Assembly (NCBI GenBank): GCA_027371625.1
Contig: DAHXMQ010000414.1
Span: 1 to 13,863, forward strand
From: Candidatus Methanoperedentaceae archaeon
GTDB taxonomy: Archaea > Halobacteriota > Methanosarcinia > Methanosarcinales > Methanoperedenaceae
Direction of reading: 5' to 3'
Length of the DNA stretch: 13,863 nt
Position numbers and translations under genes: made by a program. Below, piece by piece: positions 7,869-13,863 of the stretch. Below the pieces are notes generated by a model that ran no database searches, was not told the origin of the DNA, and worked only from the letters and a program-made list of their open reading frames with translations. Each line of letters starts with the position of its first letter. Position 1 is the first letter of the stretch.

Positions 7869-7924
7869 TAGTGGGCAGCGGGGATTATGGTGGTATGTAA
7901 AAAAGGATTTTTTGCTGCCCACTA
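7869..7924 (+). repeat. 11-bp perfect inverted repeat after the G10 methylase gene
   Basis: TAGTGGGCAGC at 7869-7879 is the exact reverse complement of GCTGCCCACTA at 7914-7924. The 34-base interval contains A6-GGA-T6 (7899-7913), a smaller hairpin directly against the right arm. It begins six bases after the stop codon. It may form a 3' RNA structure, with the T6 run acting as a weak archaeal termination signal, or it may be the ends of a tiny decayed element. Confidence 0.6.
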
Positions 7925-7927
7925 CAA

Positions 7928-8006
7928 TTCGTATATATACGAACGAAAGTATTTAAGGTTTACGCTTTGTGTAAAGTCAATCCTGACTTAATTCCTAACT
8001 TGACTT
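7928..8006. promoter_or_regulatory. cluster of palindromes upstream of amt
   Basis: Three symmetric sequences follow each other: a perfect 16-bp palindrome TTCGTATATATACGAA (7928-7943), TTTAC-N7-GTAAA (7959-7975), and AAGTCA-ATCC-TGACTT (7974-7989). A further TGACTT half-site lies at 8001-8006. They end about 80 bases before the amt TATA-like box. They could be operators or the start of a small RNA; an alternative TATA-like TATTTAAG lies at about 7950-7957. The rest of 7864-8134 holds no gene that I can support. Confidence 0.4.
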
Positions 8007-8087
8007 CACCATGCTTTTATTTTCAAATTTCCACACGATATCCTCGACCTCTTGTGGGCGCAGTTAGAATCGATGTTTTGAGTTAAG

Positions 8088-8095
8088 TTTATATG
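8088..8095 (+). promoter_or_regulatory. TATA-like box for amt
   Basis: TTTATATG lies about 45 bases before the amt start. Transcription starting about 26 bases downstream (near 8117) would leave a leader of about 20 bases containing GGAAG. Confidence 0.5.
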
Positions 8096-8134
8096 TAATT
8101 AATATTCAGTAGGTATCCTCTTATAGCATGGAAG

Positions 8135-9445
8135 ATGGTAAAAATGAATATAAAAAGCCCTCTACACTATCTGAAATATATTTTGCTTTCAGCAATTCCG
8201 CTTTTATTCGCTAATGCAGCATACGCAGCACAGGAAATAGACAAAGCCGATACCGCATGGGTTCTTGTAAGTGCCGCACTCGTGATGATTATGATTCCCG
8301 GGGTAGGTCTTTTCTACGGAGGCATGGTGCGCAAGAAAAATGCCATTTCAACGATAATACTAAGCTTTGCAATAATGGCTATGATAAGCGTTCAGTGGGT
8401 GCTTTTTGGTTATTCTCTTGCCTTCGGACCTGATGTGGGCGGCTTTATAGGGAACCTCCACTGGGCTGGGCTCATTGGCGTGGGTCAGACACCGAATAAT
8501 TATGCCCCTACAATACCTGCATTGGCGTATATGATATTTCAGGCGATGTTCGCCATAATCGCGGTGGCTCTGATTACAGGCGCATTCGTTGAGCGGATAA
8601 AGTTCAGTGCTTTCCTGATATTCTCTTTTCTCTGGGCGACCCTTGTCTATGATCCCATAGCGCACTGGGTCTGGGGCGCAGGTGGCTGGCTTCACAACCT
8701 TGGAGTGCTTGACTTCGCAGGCGGGGCAGTGGTGCACATAAGCGCTGGCATGTCGGCTCTTGCTGTTGCCCTTGTAATTGGTGCGCGCAAGGATTTCGGT
8801 AAATATATAATGGAGCCGCACAGCATACCCATAACCATGCTGGGAGCAGCGCTTCTGTGGTTCGGGTGGTTCGGATTCAACGCAGGCAGCGCGGTCACAA
8901 GCAACGGTATTGCCGCAAACGCATTCGTGGTAACGAATACAGCCGCAGGCGTTGGCGCAATGACATGGACGCTGCTTGGCTGGTATTACAAGAAACCAAC
9001 AGCACTCGGAATGGCAACAGGCGCGGTTGTGGGACTTGCGGCAATTACGCCTGCATCTGGTTTTGTCACACCACTTGCAGCAATAGTAATAGGTGCTGTT
9101 GCTTCTGTGATATGCTACTACGCTATGCTATTCAGGATGAAACAGAACGTGGACGAATCCCTTGATGTCTGGGCATGCCACGGCATAGGCGGGATGTGGG
9201 GTATAATTTCAGTGGGCATATTTGCAACGGTTTTAGTAAATCCAGCTGGTTCGGGTTTGATAGATAACCATGGAGGACAGGTCGTAACGCAATTGATAGC
9301 TGTTGTGGCGACTGCGGTCTATGCTTTTGTAGTGACATTCATCCTATCAAAGCTCGTAGATGCAACCATCGGTCTGCGTGTCCGCGATGAGGAAGAAGCA
9401 GTGGGTCTGGATATTGCCCAGCATGCAGAGAAGGCTTATTCGTGA
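8135..9445 (+). CDS. amt: ammonium transporter (Amt/AmtB family)
   Basis: A 436-residue integral membrane ammonium channel. The N-terminus has a signal-peptide-like segment ending ANAAYAAQE, as in bacterial AmtB. The family sequence follows (ADTAWVLVSAALVMIMIPGVGLFYGGMVRKKN), with hydrophobic segments consistent with 11 transmembrane helices. The twin-histidine pore is intact: H201 in DFAGGAVVHISAGMSAL and H349 in WACHGIGGMWG, numbered from 8135. The cytoplasmic tail is short (VRDEEEAVGLDIAQHAEKAYS). Two ATGs compete: 8135, and 8144, which has GGAAG at a better distance; the difference is three residues. Amt genes usually neighbour a PII gene (glnK), but none is adjacent here: the gene stands alone between a palindrome-rich promoter region and a convergent gene. 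I see no GGAA-N6-TTCC NrpR-type operator upstream. Confidence 0.97.
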   Translation: MVKMNIKSPLHYLKYILLSAIPLLFANAAYAAQEIDKADTAWVLVSAALVMIMIPGVGLFYGGMVRKKNAISTIILSFAIMAMISVQWVLFGYSLAFGPDVGGFIGNLHWAGLIGVGQTPNNYAPTIPALAYMIFQAMFAIIAVALITGAFVERIKFSAFLIFSFLWATLVYDPIAHWVWGAGGWLHNLGVLDFAGGAVVHISAGMSALAVALVIGARKDFGKYIMEPHSIPITMLGAALLWFGWFGFNAGSAVTSNGIAANAFVVTNTAAGVGAMTWTLLGWYYKKPTALGMATGAVVGLAAITPASGFVTPLAAIVIGAVASVICYYAMLFRMKQNVDESLDVWACHGIGGMWGIISVGIFATVLVNPAGSGLIDNHGGQVVTQLIAVVATAVYAFVVTFILSKLVDATIGLRVRDEEEAVGLDIAQHAEKAYS

Positions 9446-9476
9446 TCTCATACTTTGATGAATCCAATATTCTCTG

Positions 9477-9485
9477 TTCTTTTTT
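9477..9485 (+). terminator. T-rich termination signal after amt
   Basis: TTCTTTTTT lies about 32 bases after the amt stop in the gap between two convergent genes. Archaeal RNA polymerase terminates at such T-runs without needing a hairpin. Confidence 0.4.
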
Positions 9486-9517
9486 GACGGATAAGCGATG
9501 CCCTCCCATGCAAATGA

Positions 9518-10861
9518 CTACTTAATCCGCTTTATGATTATTATTCCGGCGATAACCACAATCAATATCAGGATTACCGCAATAATACTCCTGCTGTTGC
9601 TGTTAATTCCAGCCTCTGAACTTTTAAAATTGAACTGCTTGTCCGAGTCAAGCGATACGTGCTTCTCATAAATTCCTTCCGCGCCGCTGGCTTTCAGTGT
9701 ATAACTTGTATTCAGCGGCAACCCTGCAAAAACAAGCTCGGAATCTGAGCTTTCCGATAGTTTCCTGTCGCCATTCCACAATGAAACCGTGTATTTTGAA
9801 TCCGCATTTATGAATATACTGGCATAGTCTTTTATCTTAATGGCTTTGCCATCCGCATACTGGAGATGGTTGGGAAGGTCAAGAATGCTCAGGAGCGTGG
9901 GAGCAATATCCTCCTGCCTGTATTCCCCGCTCACCACGCCCGGTGCAGCATTCGGGGAGAGTATTACGAGCGGTATGTGCAGACTTTCTATTTTTGAGGA
10001 ATACTTGTCAGAGCTGTGCCCGCCCCTTCTTGCGTTTTTCGTGGCAAAAGACATGCCATGGTCGGCTGTCAGAAACAGGGCAATATTGTTCTCGCTTGCG
10101 GTTTTATACAGGGGATAAAAATCCCTGTCAAGGTCTTCGATCAACCTGACGTAATCATCGTCCCCGAGGTTATGCCCACCGCCATCGATTTCTCCAACAT
10201 TCACTGTGAGCAGGAATTTTTGATTCGGGTGGTTTTTTATCATGTAGTTTGCAACGGCATTCGCAGCATCGATGCCCCATTTATTATAAGCTGAGTACTT
10301 CCTTACCCCCGATACATTGTTAAGATACGAGGGCATCTTCATCTTCCAGTCATACATCAATTCAAAAATACCCGGAGGTGAAGCCTTTGCCTGTATCGAT
10401 ATTCCAGGGTCATTGAATGAATTGTTCTCCGCGAACAGGATAATATCCTGCTCCCTCCTCATATTGGAAAAATCTCCCGTCTCCATCACTGCAAGGTTAA
10501 CAAAACCATGCTCCCTTGCTACATCATAAATCGTAGCATCAGGATAGCCCACGATTTCCTCGTTTGCGTCAGAATAACCAGTCACAATGACAGAATGGGC
10601 AATCTCGGTTACAGGATGCGATGTTTTAATGTCTATTATCCTTGTTCCGAACGTTAGATTAGGTGCATGGGCTTTTGTAAGTTCGCTTCCGTCGAGGCTA
10701 AAAGGTGTGAGTTCGGGATAGTAATACGATGAGCCAAATCCGTCCACGATAAAAAGGATGGCGCTCTGTGGTCTCTGGACACCGTTTAATGTAATTTCAG
10801 AGGCTGAAGAGACGATGGCGAAGATCGTTAGCAATAATAAGATTATCAAAATTTTTTTCAT
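9518..10861 (-). CDS. membrane-anchored phosphodiesterase/alkaline phosphatase-superfamily protein
   Basis: A 447-residue exported metal-dependent hydrolase. It has a signal peptide (residues 1-20), the catalytic domain, then a small beta-rich domain (about 360-410, PEGA-like by eye). It ends in a membrane helix (about 424-443) with a basic KRIK tail, so the enzyme would face outward and be held in the membrane. The two-metal site of the nucleotide pyrophosphatase/phosphodiesterase type is complete: D40 (IVDGFG), the putative nucleophile T85 with H89 (PVTEIAHSVIVTG), D226 and H230 (EIDGGGH), D267-H268 (TADHG) and H282 (GGH). The substrate is unknown; a phosphoester is the natural guess. AAGGT five bases before the ATG is a good ribosome site. 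It begins 56 bases after priL on the same strand, so read-through from the PCNA-PriL operon is possible, but a functional link is not evident. Confidence 0.85.
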   Translation of the reverse strand: MKKILIILLLLTIFAIVSSASEITLNGVQRPQSAILFIVDGFGSSYYYPELTPFSLDGSELTKAHAPNLTFGTRIIDIKTSHPVTEIAHSVIVTGYSDANEEIVGYPDATIYDVAREHGFVNLAVMETGDFSNMRREQDIILFAENNSFNDPGISIQAKASPPGIFELMYDWKMKMPSYLNNVSGVRKYSAYNKWGIDAANAVANYMIKNHPNQKFLLTVNVGEIDGGGHNLGDDDYVRLIEDLDRDFYPLYKTASENNIALFLTADHGMSFATKNARRGGHSSDKYSSKIESLHIPLVILSPNAAPGVVSGEYRQEDIAPTLLSILDLPNHLQYADGKAIKIKDYASIFINADSKYTVSLWNGDRKLSESSDSELVFAGLPLNTSYTLKASGAEGIYEKHVSLDSDKQFNFKSSEAGINSNSRSIIAVILILIVVIAGIIIIKRIK

Positions 10862-10917
10862 CCTATACCTTCCGTAAATATACCTCCAAGAATTATGCAG
10901 ATAAAAAGATTGCTAAA

Positions 10918-11931
10918 TTATTTCTTTTCCTTTTTCAGCATCCATGCCTTTCGCCTGTAATACGTCAGCGGATGCGAAATCCTCTCACACAGCGCTTCCT
11001 TTCCGAAACAATTCCCGTAGGTTATCATGGTAGCGCAAGATGGTGAGGTATAAGCCGTACCTGTGGAACCGTGAATATGCATTACCTGGTACCGTGTGCG
11101 CTCTTCATCAAAATCAGGAGAGACCTTGAATAGGTCGATTATTCCTTCTGCATCCATTCCTATATTGAGCAGGAAAGACGTTAAGGCAAAGCGCATCGAA
11201 TGCGGGAGATTCATGCCTGCTCTGGCATTTGAAAGGGCATGAACCATACACGGAGGAAAGCAGTCAGGCATTATTTCACGAAACTCTTCAATGCTGAATT
11301 CTGATTTGCGTGTTTTTAAGGCTGCATGTATATCTTCGAGGTAGCTTTGAAGTTTTTCACATAGCTCGGTGGGCACGTTCACTGGAAGGTTTGATTCGAT
11401 CCTTTTCCTGATAGCCTCTTCCATGATGCGCGAGAAATCTTCCTTTGTGAGAGTTACATTTCCGTGTTCCATGTTCCTGTTCACAAGCTTCCATCTGTGT
11501 TCATGGATAGCATTTGCATAGCGGATATAGTCTGTAAAATGGATAACAACACGCTCATCGAGCCGTGCTTCGATACTAAAATCCTCTGCCAGCTCTTTGA
11601 GTTCATCGCCTGAGAGTTCTTTTAGCTTTTCATAGGCGGATTTCGCCTCAGCAAGGGCATATCTCTTGATGAGGTAATTATCATTGATGCACGAAACCAG
11701 AATCCTTGCCACAGGGTAGGATAGCAGTTCTTTTTCCGCGCTCACAGTGTCAGGATATTCGTTCTTCGCTATGCCTTCTCCGATGGCAGAGAGCACACGC
11801 TCTTTACCTCGTTGCCTTACCTGTTCGAATGCCCTCTCAGAGAAAAGCTCATCGAGCTTGAAATCCACAGCCTCTACATATTTTACAGCGCCGTTGAGAA
11901 ATGGGAAACAAGCGAACCTGAAAACATCCAT
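10918..11931 (-). CDS. priL: DNA primase large subunit PriL
   Basis: A 337-residue regulatory subunit of the archaeal-eukaryotic primase, which works with PriS to make primers for DNA replication. The N-terminal helical part (about 1-200) would contact PriS. The C-terminal domain carries the four conserved cysteines of the 4Fe-4S cluster: C228 (CFPPC), C299 (SPSC), C308 (YGNC) and C315 (ALC). The typical ISHPLTYYRRK segment follows. The length is normal for archaea. The start at 11931 is two bases after the PCNA stop, so the clamp and primase subunit are almost certainly co-transcribed. The partner PriS is not in this window. Nothing in the sequence is abnormal. Confidence 0.95.
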   Translation of the reverse strand: MDVFRFACFPFLNGAVKYVEAVDFKLDELFSERAFEQVRQRGKERVLSAIGEGIAKNEYPDTVSAEKELLSYPVARILVSCINDNYLIKRYALAEAKSAYEKLKELSGDELKELAEDFSIEARLDERVVIHFTDYIRYANAIHEHRWKLVNRNMEHGNVTLTKEDFSRIMEEAIRKRIESNLPVNVPTELCEKLQSYLEDIHAALKTRKSEFSIEEFREIMPDCFPPCMVHALSNARAGMNLPHSMRFALTSFLLNIGMDAEGIIDLFKVSPDFDEERTRYQVMHIHGSTGTAYTSPSCATMITYGNCFGKEALCERISHPLTYYRRKAWMLKKEKK

Positions 11932-11933
11932 GC

Positions 11934-12671
11934 CTATTCAGATTCGACCCTCGGAGCCAGCATATAACTGACCTCGCCATGCCCTTCGGCTATCTTCAGC
12001 CTCAGCTTCAGGGGATAGTCCTTTCCGAGATCGATTGTTACCTCATTCGCTTTCCCCACGATTTTGCTCATGTCCGAGAGATAGTCAAGCGAGAATAGGG
12101 ATTTGGCTTCGGCAGGCTGGATGTCTATCAGTTGGTCTCTTGTCATCTCAACCAAGACTTTATCCGTATCGCCTTCGGCTTCCATGAAGAAGACATCTCC
12201 CTTTACCCCTATGGACATATAATCGCTCACTTTTTCAGCGGCTTTCACCGCCCGCCTCATATCCTCGCCTTTTATCACAATCCGTGCAGGGAGGTCAAGG
12301 GCAGGAACCTTTGGCTCCTTTCTGATAGACGAGGGATCCAGTAACGACATTGTGTAGGAAAGCCCGCGCATCCTGACAATGAGTTTATGCGCATTCTCAT
12401 CAAGCTCAAGCTCGATATTGTCGCCCTTATCAGCCATTTCCATTATACCATTCAGTTTTGTTAAATCGATGCCAAGTTCCCCTTCCGTCGCTTCAAAGGA
12501 ATCAAAAGCATCTTTTGCAAGCTCAAAACTCACCATCGCAACATTCGCCGGGTCAACAGCCTTTACCGATATACCCTCAGGCGTGAGTTTGAATTTCGCT
12601 TCATCAACGAGTGTGGATATCGATTCGATCGAATCCTTCAGTTTTTCAGCGCCTATTACTGCCTTAAACAT
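11934..12671 (-). CDS. pcn: DNA polymerase sliding clamp (PCNA)
   Basis: A 245-residue sliding clamp subunit that encircles DNA as a trimer and tethers polymerase, FEN-1 and ligase. The sequence starts MFKAVIGAEKLKDSIESIS and ends YMLAPRVESE. The family segments GISVKAVDPANVAMVSFEL and YPLKLRLKIAEGHGEVSYMLAP are present, and the length is standard. I chose ATG 12671 because GAGGAGG at 12678-12684 lies six bases upstream and the protein then matches the family from residue one. The open frame continues to 12764, but the extra 31 residues are not clamp-like. The PIP-box protein FEN-1 is encoded in the same window and PriL directly downstream. A TATA-like TTATTAATA lies near 12703-12711 on this strand. 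Confidence 0.97.
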   Translation of the reverse strand: MFKAVIGAEKLKDSIESISTLVDEAKFKLTPEGISVKAVDPANVAMVSFELAKDAFDSFEATEGELGIDLTKLNGIMEMADKGDNIELELDENAHKLIVRMRGLSYTMSLLDPSSIRKEPKVPALDLPARIVIKGEDMRRAVKAAEKVSDYMSIGVKGDVFFMEAEGDTDKVLVEMTRDQLIDIQPAEAKSLFSLDYLSDMSKIVGKANEVTIDLGKDYPLKLRLKIAEGHGEVSYMLAPRVESE

Positions 12672-12827
12672 CTTTAGCCTCCTCGATACAAATATAATCC
12701 AAGATATTAATAAGTTTATTCTATCTCCGACACTACATTGGCATATCAAGTATCCCTCATGCAAACATTAATTAGTTAATAAATGAATAGAGTATTTATT
12801 CAAATTTTAACGGGTGGCTAAAAATTA
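12672..12827. promoter_or_regulatory. divergent promoter region between pcn and the HTH-receiver gene
   Basis: These 156 bases are AT-rich and hold no gene. Leftward, TTATTAATA (about 12703-12711) and GAGGAGG (12678-12684) serve pcn. Rightward, GTATTTATT (12792-12800) lies about 30 bases before ATG 12828, which suggests a very short leader. AATAAAT-N9-ATTTATT (12778-12784 and 12794-12800) overlaps that box and could be an operator, though in such AT-rich DNA it may be chance. Confidence 0.4.
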
Positions 12828-13412
12828 ATGCACTGGCGTGAAAGAGAACTGCTTGGCGTAGTGAAGGAAGGAAAACTGACAACCAGCGAGATAGTGAGCA
12901 GGGTAAATATGAGCAAGGTTACTGCTCTTAAGTACCTTGAAAGCCTGAAAGAAAAAAATCTGGTTGATTACGAAGAGATAGGTCCTACAAAAGTCTGGTT
13001 TTTAAAAACTGAAGGGGAGGGAATTGAAAAGAAAACCAAAGTGCTGGTTGCAGACGATGATAAGAATGTCATAAGCATTATCCGGGACTCGCTTGCTCCG
13101 GAATTGTTTGAGGTTTTAGAAGCTGTGAACGGAAAAGAAGCACTGGGGATGGTTTTCGCCGAGTCGCCGGACATCCTTATTCTGGATATTATGATGCCGG
13201 ACATGGATGGCTATAAGGTATGCGAGGAATTAAAAAAACACGAGCATACAAAGAATATGCCTATAATAATATTATCTGCAAAGACCAGCGTGGAGGATAA
13301 GCTGCGGGCAATGGAAATGGGCATAGACGATTACATTGTAAAACCTTTTGACCCAAGGGAGTTAAAGGCAAGAATAAAAATGAGGCTGAGGCAAAATACG
13401 AATCATGCCTGA
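12828..13412 (+). CDS. winged-helix/response-regulator receiver protein (HTH-REC order)
   Basis: A 194-residue regulator. Residues 1 to about 62 form a winged helix-turn-helix (LTTSEIVSRVNMSKVTALKYLESLKEKNLVDY, then a wing). Residues about 70-190 form a CheY-like receiver. The receiver has its acidic pair D77/D78, phosphoacceptor D120 (LILDIMMPDMDG), switch residue S150 and K172 (VKPF), so it should be phosphorylatable. The domain order is the reverse of most bacterial regulators, in which the receiver comes first. There is no adjacent histidine kinase, so the partner is unknown. The ATG has only a weak GGTGG about 12 bases upstream; a leaderless or short-leader message is likely. It is divergent from pcn and convergent with the 73-residue gene, six bases away. 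The regulated genes are unknown. Confidence 0.92.
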   Translation: MHWRERELLGVVKEGKLTTSEIVSRVNMSKVTALKYLESLKEKNLVDYEEIGPTKVWFLKTEGEGIEKKTKVLVADDDKNVISIIRDSLAPELFEVLEAVNGKEALGMVFAESPDILILDIMMPDMDGYKVCEELKKHEHTKNMPIIILSAKTSVEDKLRAMEMGIDDYIVKPFDPRELKARIKMRLRQNTNHA

Positions 13413-13417
13413 TTAGG

Positions 13418-13639
13418 CTAAGCTTCTATCTCAGGATACTGACTTATTACTTCAGCCATTGCTACTGCATCGACAAAATTATTCTGCGGGATCCTAGCTT
13501 TTGCCTCGCTGAATTTCTGCTGCCACACGCTTATCTGTTCTATTGCGAACTTGGCTCGCTGGAGATGCCCAAGCTGCTTGAATTCCCTATCTACATCGTT
13601 CAATAGCACTTTGATTCTATCTTCATTTTTTTCTTTCAT
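13418..13639 (-). CDS. small hypothetical helical protein
   Basis: A 73-residue protein that I do not recognise. It is strongly charged and predicted by eye to be mostly helical. It has a basic/acidic N-terminal half (MKEKNEDRIKVLLNDVDREF) and a second helix around AKFAIEQISVWQQKFSEAKARI. It has no cysteines, signal peptide or membrane segment. It looks real because AGGAGG at 13646-13651 lies six bases before the ATG, and an upstream TATA-like box and structured leader are present. Its stop lies six bases from the stop of the convergent HTH-receiver gene. A role as a small cytoplasmic accessory or regulatory protein is possible but unsupported. Confidence 0.7.
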   Translation of the reverse strand: MKEKNEDRIKVLLNDVDREFKQLGHLQRAKFAIEQISVWQQKFSEAKARIPQNNFVDAVAMAEVISQYPEIEA

Positions 13640-13671
13640 CTTTTTCCTCCTATGTTTCGGTTAGAGGGATT

Positions 13672-13712
13672 GTGCCTTTCCCCTGCATAATACTCTTGCA
13701 GGAGAAGGGCAC
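13672..13712 (-). ncRNA. 16-bp hairpin in the leader of the 73-residue gene
   Basis: Bases 13672-13687 and 13697-13712 pair over 16 positions around a nine-base loop, with one G-T wobble and one mismatch. The hairpin lies 33 bases before the start codon of the 73-residue gene, with no T-run on either side, so it is not a usual terminator. The 5' arm on the minus strand contains CTCCT, which could alternatively pair with the AGGAG of the ribosome site. A cis-regulatory role is inferred. Confidence 0.55.
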
Positions 13713-13770
13713 GATAAAATCCCACTCCCTGTCTTCATATATTGCAGACAAATTCAATAATGTTGTATTG

Positions 13771-13780
13771 GTATTTAAAT
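13771..13780 (-). promoter_or_regulatory. TATA-like box upstream of the 73-residue gene
   Basis: On the minus strand GAAAAATTTAAATACC gives an A-rich BRE-like stretch and a TATA-like box, predicting a start near 13748 and a leader of about 110 bases that includes the hairpin. A second box (CAATATATG, about 13737-13745) would start transcription at about the first base of the hairpin. In the remainder, up to 13863, I see no gene. Confidence 0.4.
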
Positions 13781-13863
13781 TTTTCTATTCCATTTATTCA
13801 TTTTTAAACACTATGTAAATAGACGATTATTTACCCTTTTCCTGATGGTTCAAGGTTTCAGGC

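Noticed and set aside
7920..8134. NrpR-type nitrogen operator (GGAA-N6-TTCC) upstream of amt
   Set aside because: I scanned for the GGAA/TTCC pair at that spacing and found none; the palindromes present have different sequences.
8360..8821. 153-codon open frame on the minus strand inside amt
   Set aside because: It lies wholly antisense to a clear ammonium transporter gene, and its translation is cysteine/histidine-rich with no family resemblance, as expected of a shadow frame.
12672..12764. 31-residue N-terminal extension of PCNA
   Set aside because: GAGGAGG directly precedes ATG 12671, and clamps begin with the MFKAVI-type sequence.
12379..12771. 130-codon open frame antisense to pcn
   Set aside because: Its serine-rich, low-complexity translation is the antisense image of the PCNA coding sequence, and no ribosome site was seen.
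1..13863. CRISPR arrays, tRNA or rRNA genes, insertion sequences
   Set aside because: I saw no regularly spaced repeats, no cloverleaf with a T-loop-like sequence, and no transposase or integrase reading frame on either strand.

Overview
The window looks like a piece of a euryarchaeal chromosome. The replication proteins are archaeal in type: a FEN-1 flap nuclease ending in a PCNA-interacting tail, a PCNA clamp and an Fe-S primase large subunit (PriL). The tRNA G10 methylase with an N-terminal THUMP-type half is also archaeal. Several starts have an AT-rich TATA-like box about 25-30 bases upstream. COG1361-type secreted proteins, an LDH-like malate dehydrogenase and moderate GC would fit the Methanosarcinales/Methanoperedens side of the tree, but that placement is inference, not a demonstrated assignment.

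Layout. Bases 1-3246 (+): the end of an ABC ATPase, its ABC-2 permease, and two tandem secreted COG1361-like proteins made by a 989-bp duplication; this reads as one operon. Bases 3243-5549 (-): malate dehydrogenase, a 95-residue protein resembling a compacted TrmO/TsaA domain, and FEN-1, the last two with their own apparent promoter. Bases 5708-5975 (-): a decayed zinc-ribbon/AbrB-type regulator gene with a frameshift in an A-run, a nonsense codon and a lost 3' end. Bases 6050-7863 (+): truA and the tRNA G10 methylase gene, a two-gene tRNA modification operon. Bases 7864-8134: a palindrome-rich intergenic region. Bases 8135-9445 (+): an ammonium transporter without an adjacent glnK. Bases 9518-12671 (-): PCNA, PriL and a membrane-anchored phosphodiesterase/phosphatase-like protein. 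Bases 12828-13412 (+): a regulator with an N-terminal winged helix and a C-terminal receiver, divergent from PCNA. Bases 13418-13639 (-): a 73-residue orphan protein whose upstream leader carries a strong 16-bp hairpin.

Working together: FEN-1, PCNA and PriL are partners in lagging-strand synthesis, and FEN-1 carries a visible PIP box for the clamp encoded about 8 kb away. The rest is mainly housekeeping. I do not see an obvious new multi-gene defence or mobile system. The points most worth a second look are the TrmO-like mini-protein lacking the SAM-binding region, the frameshifted regulator, the duplication junction that created a new stop codon, the structured leader of the 73-residue gene, and the inverted-repeat cluster ahead of amt.
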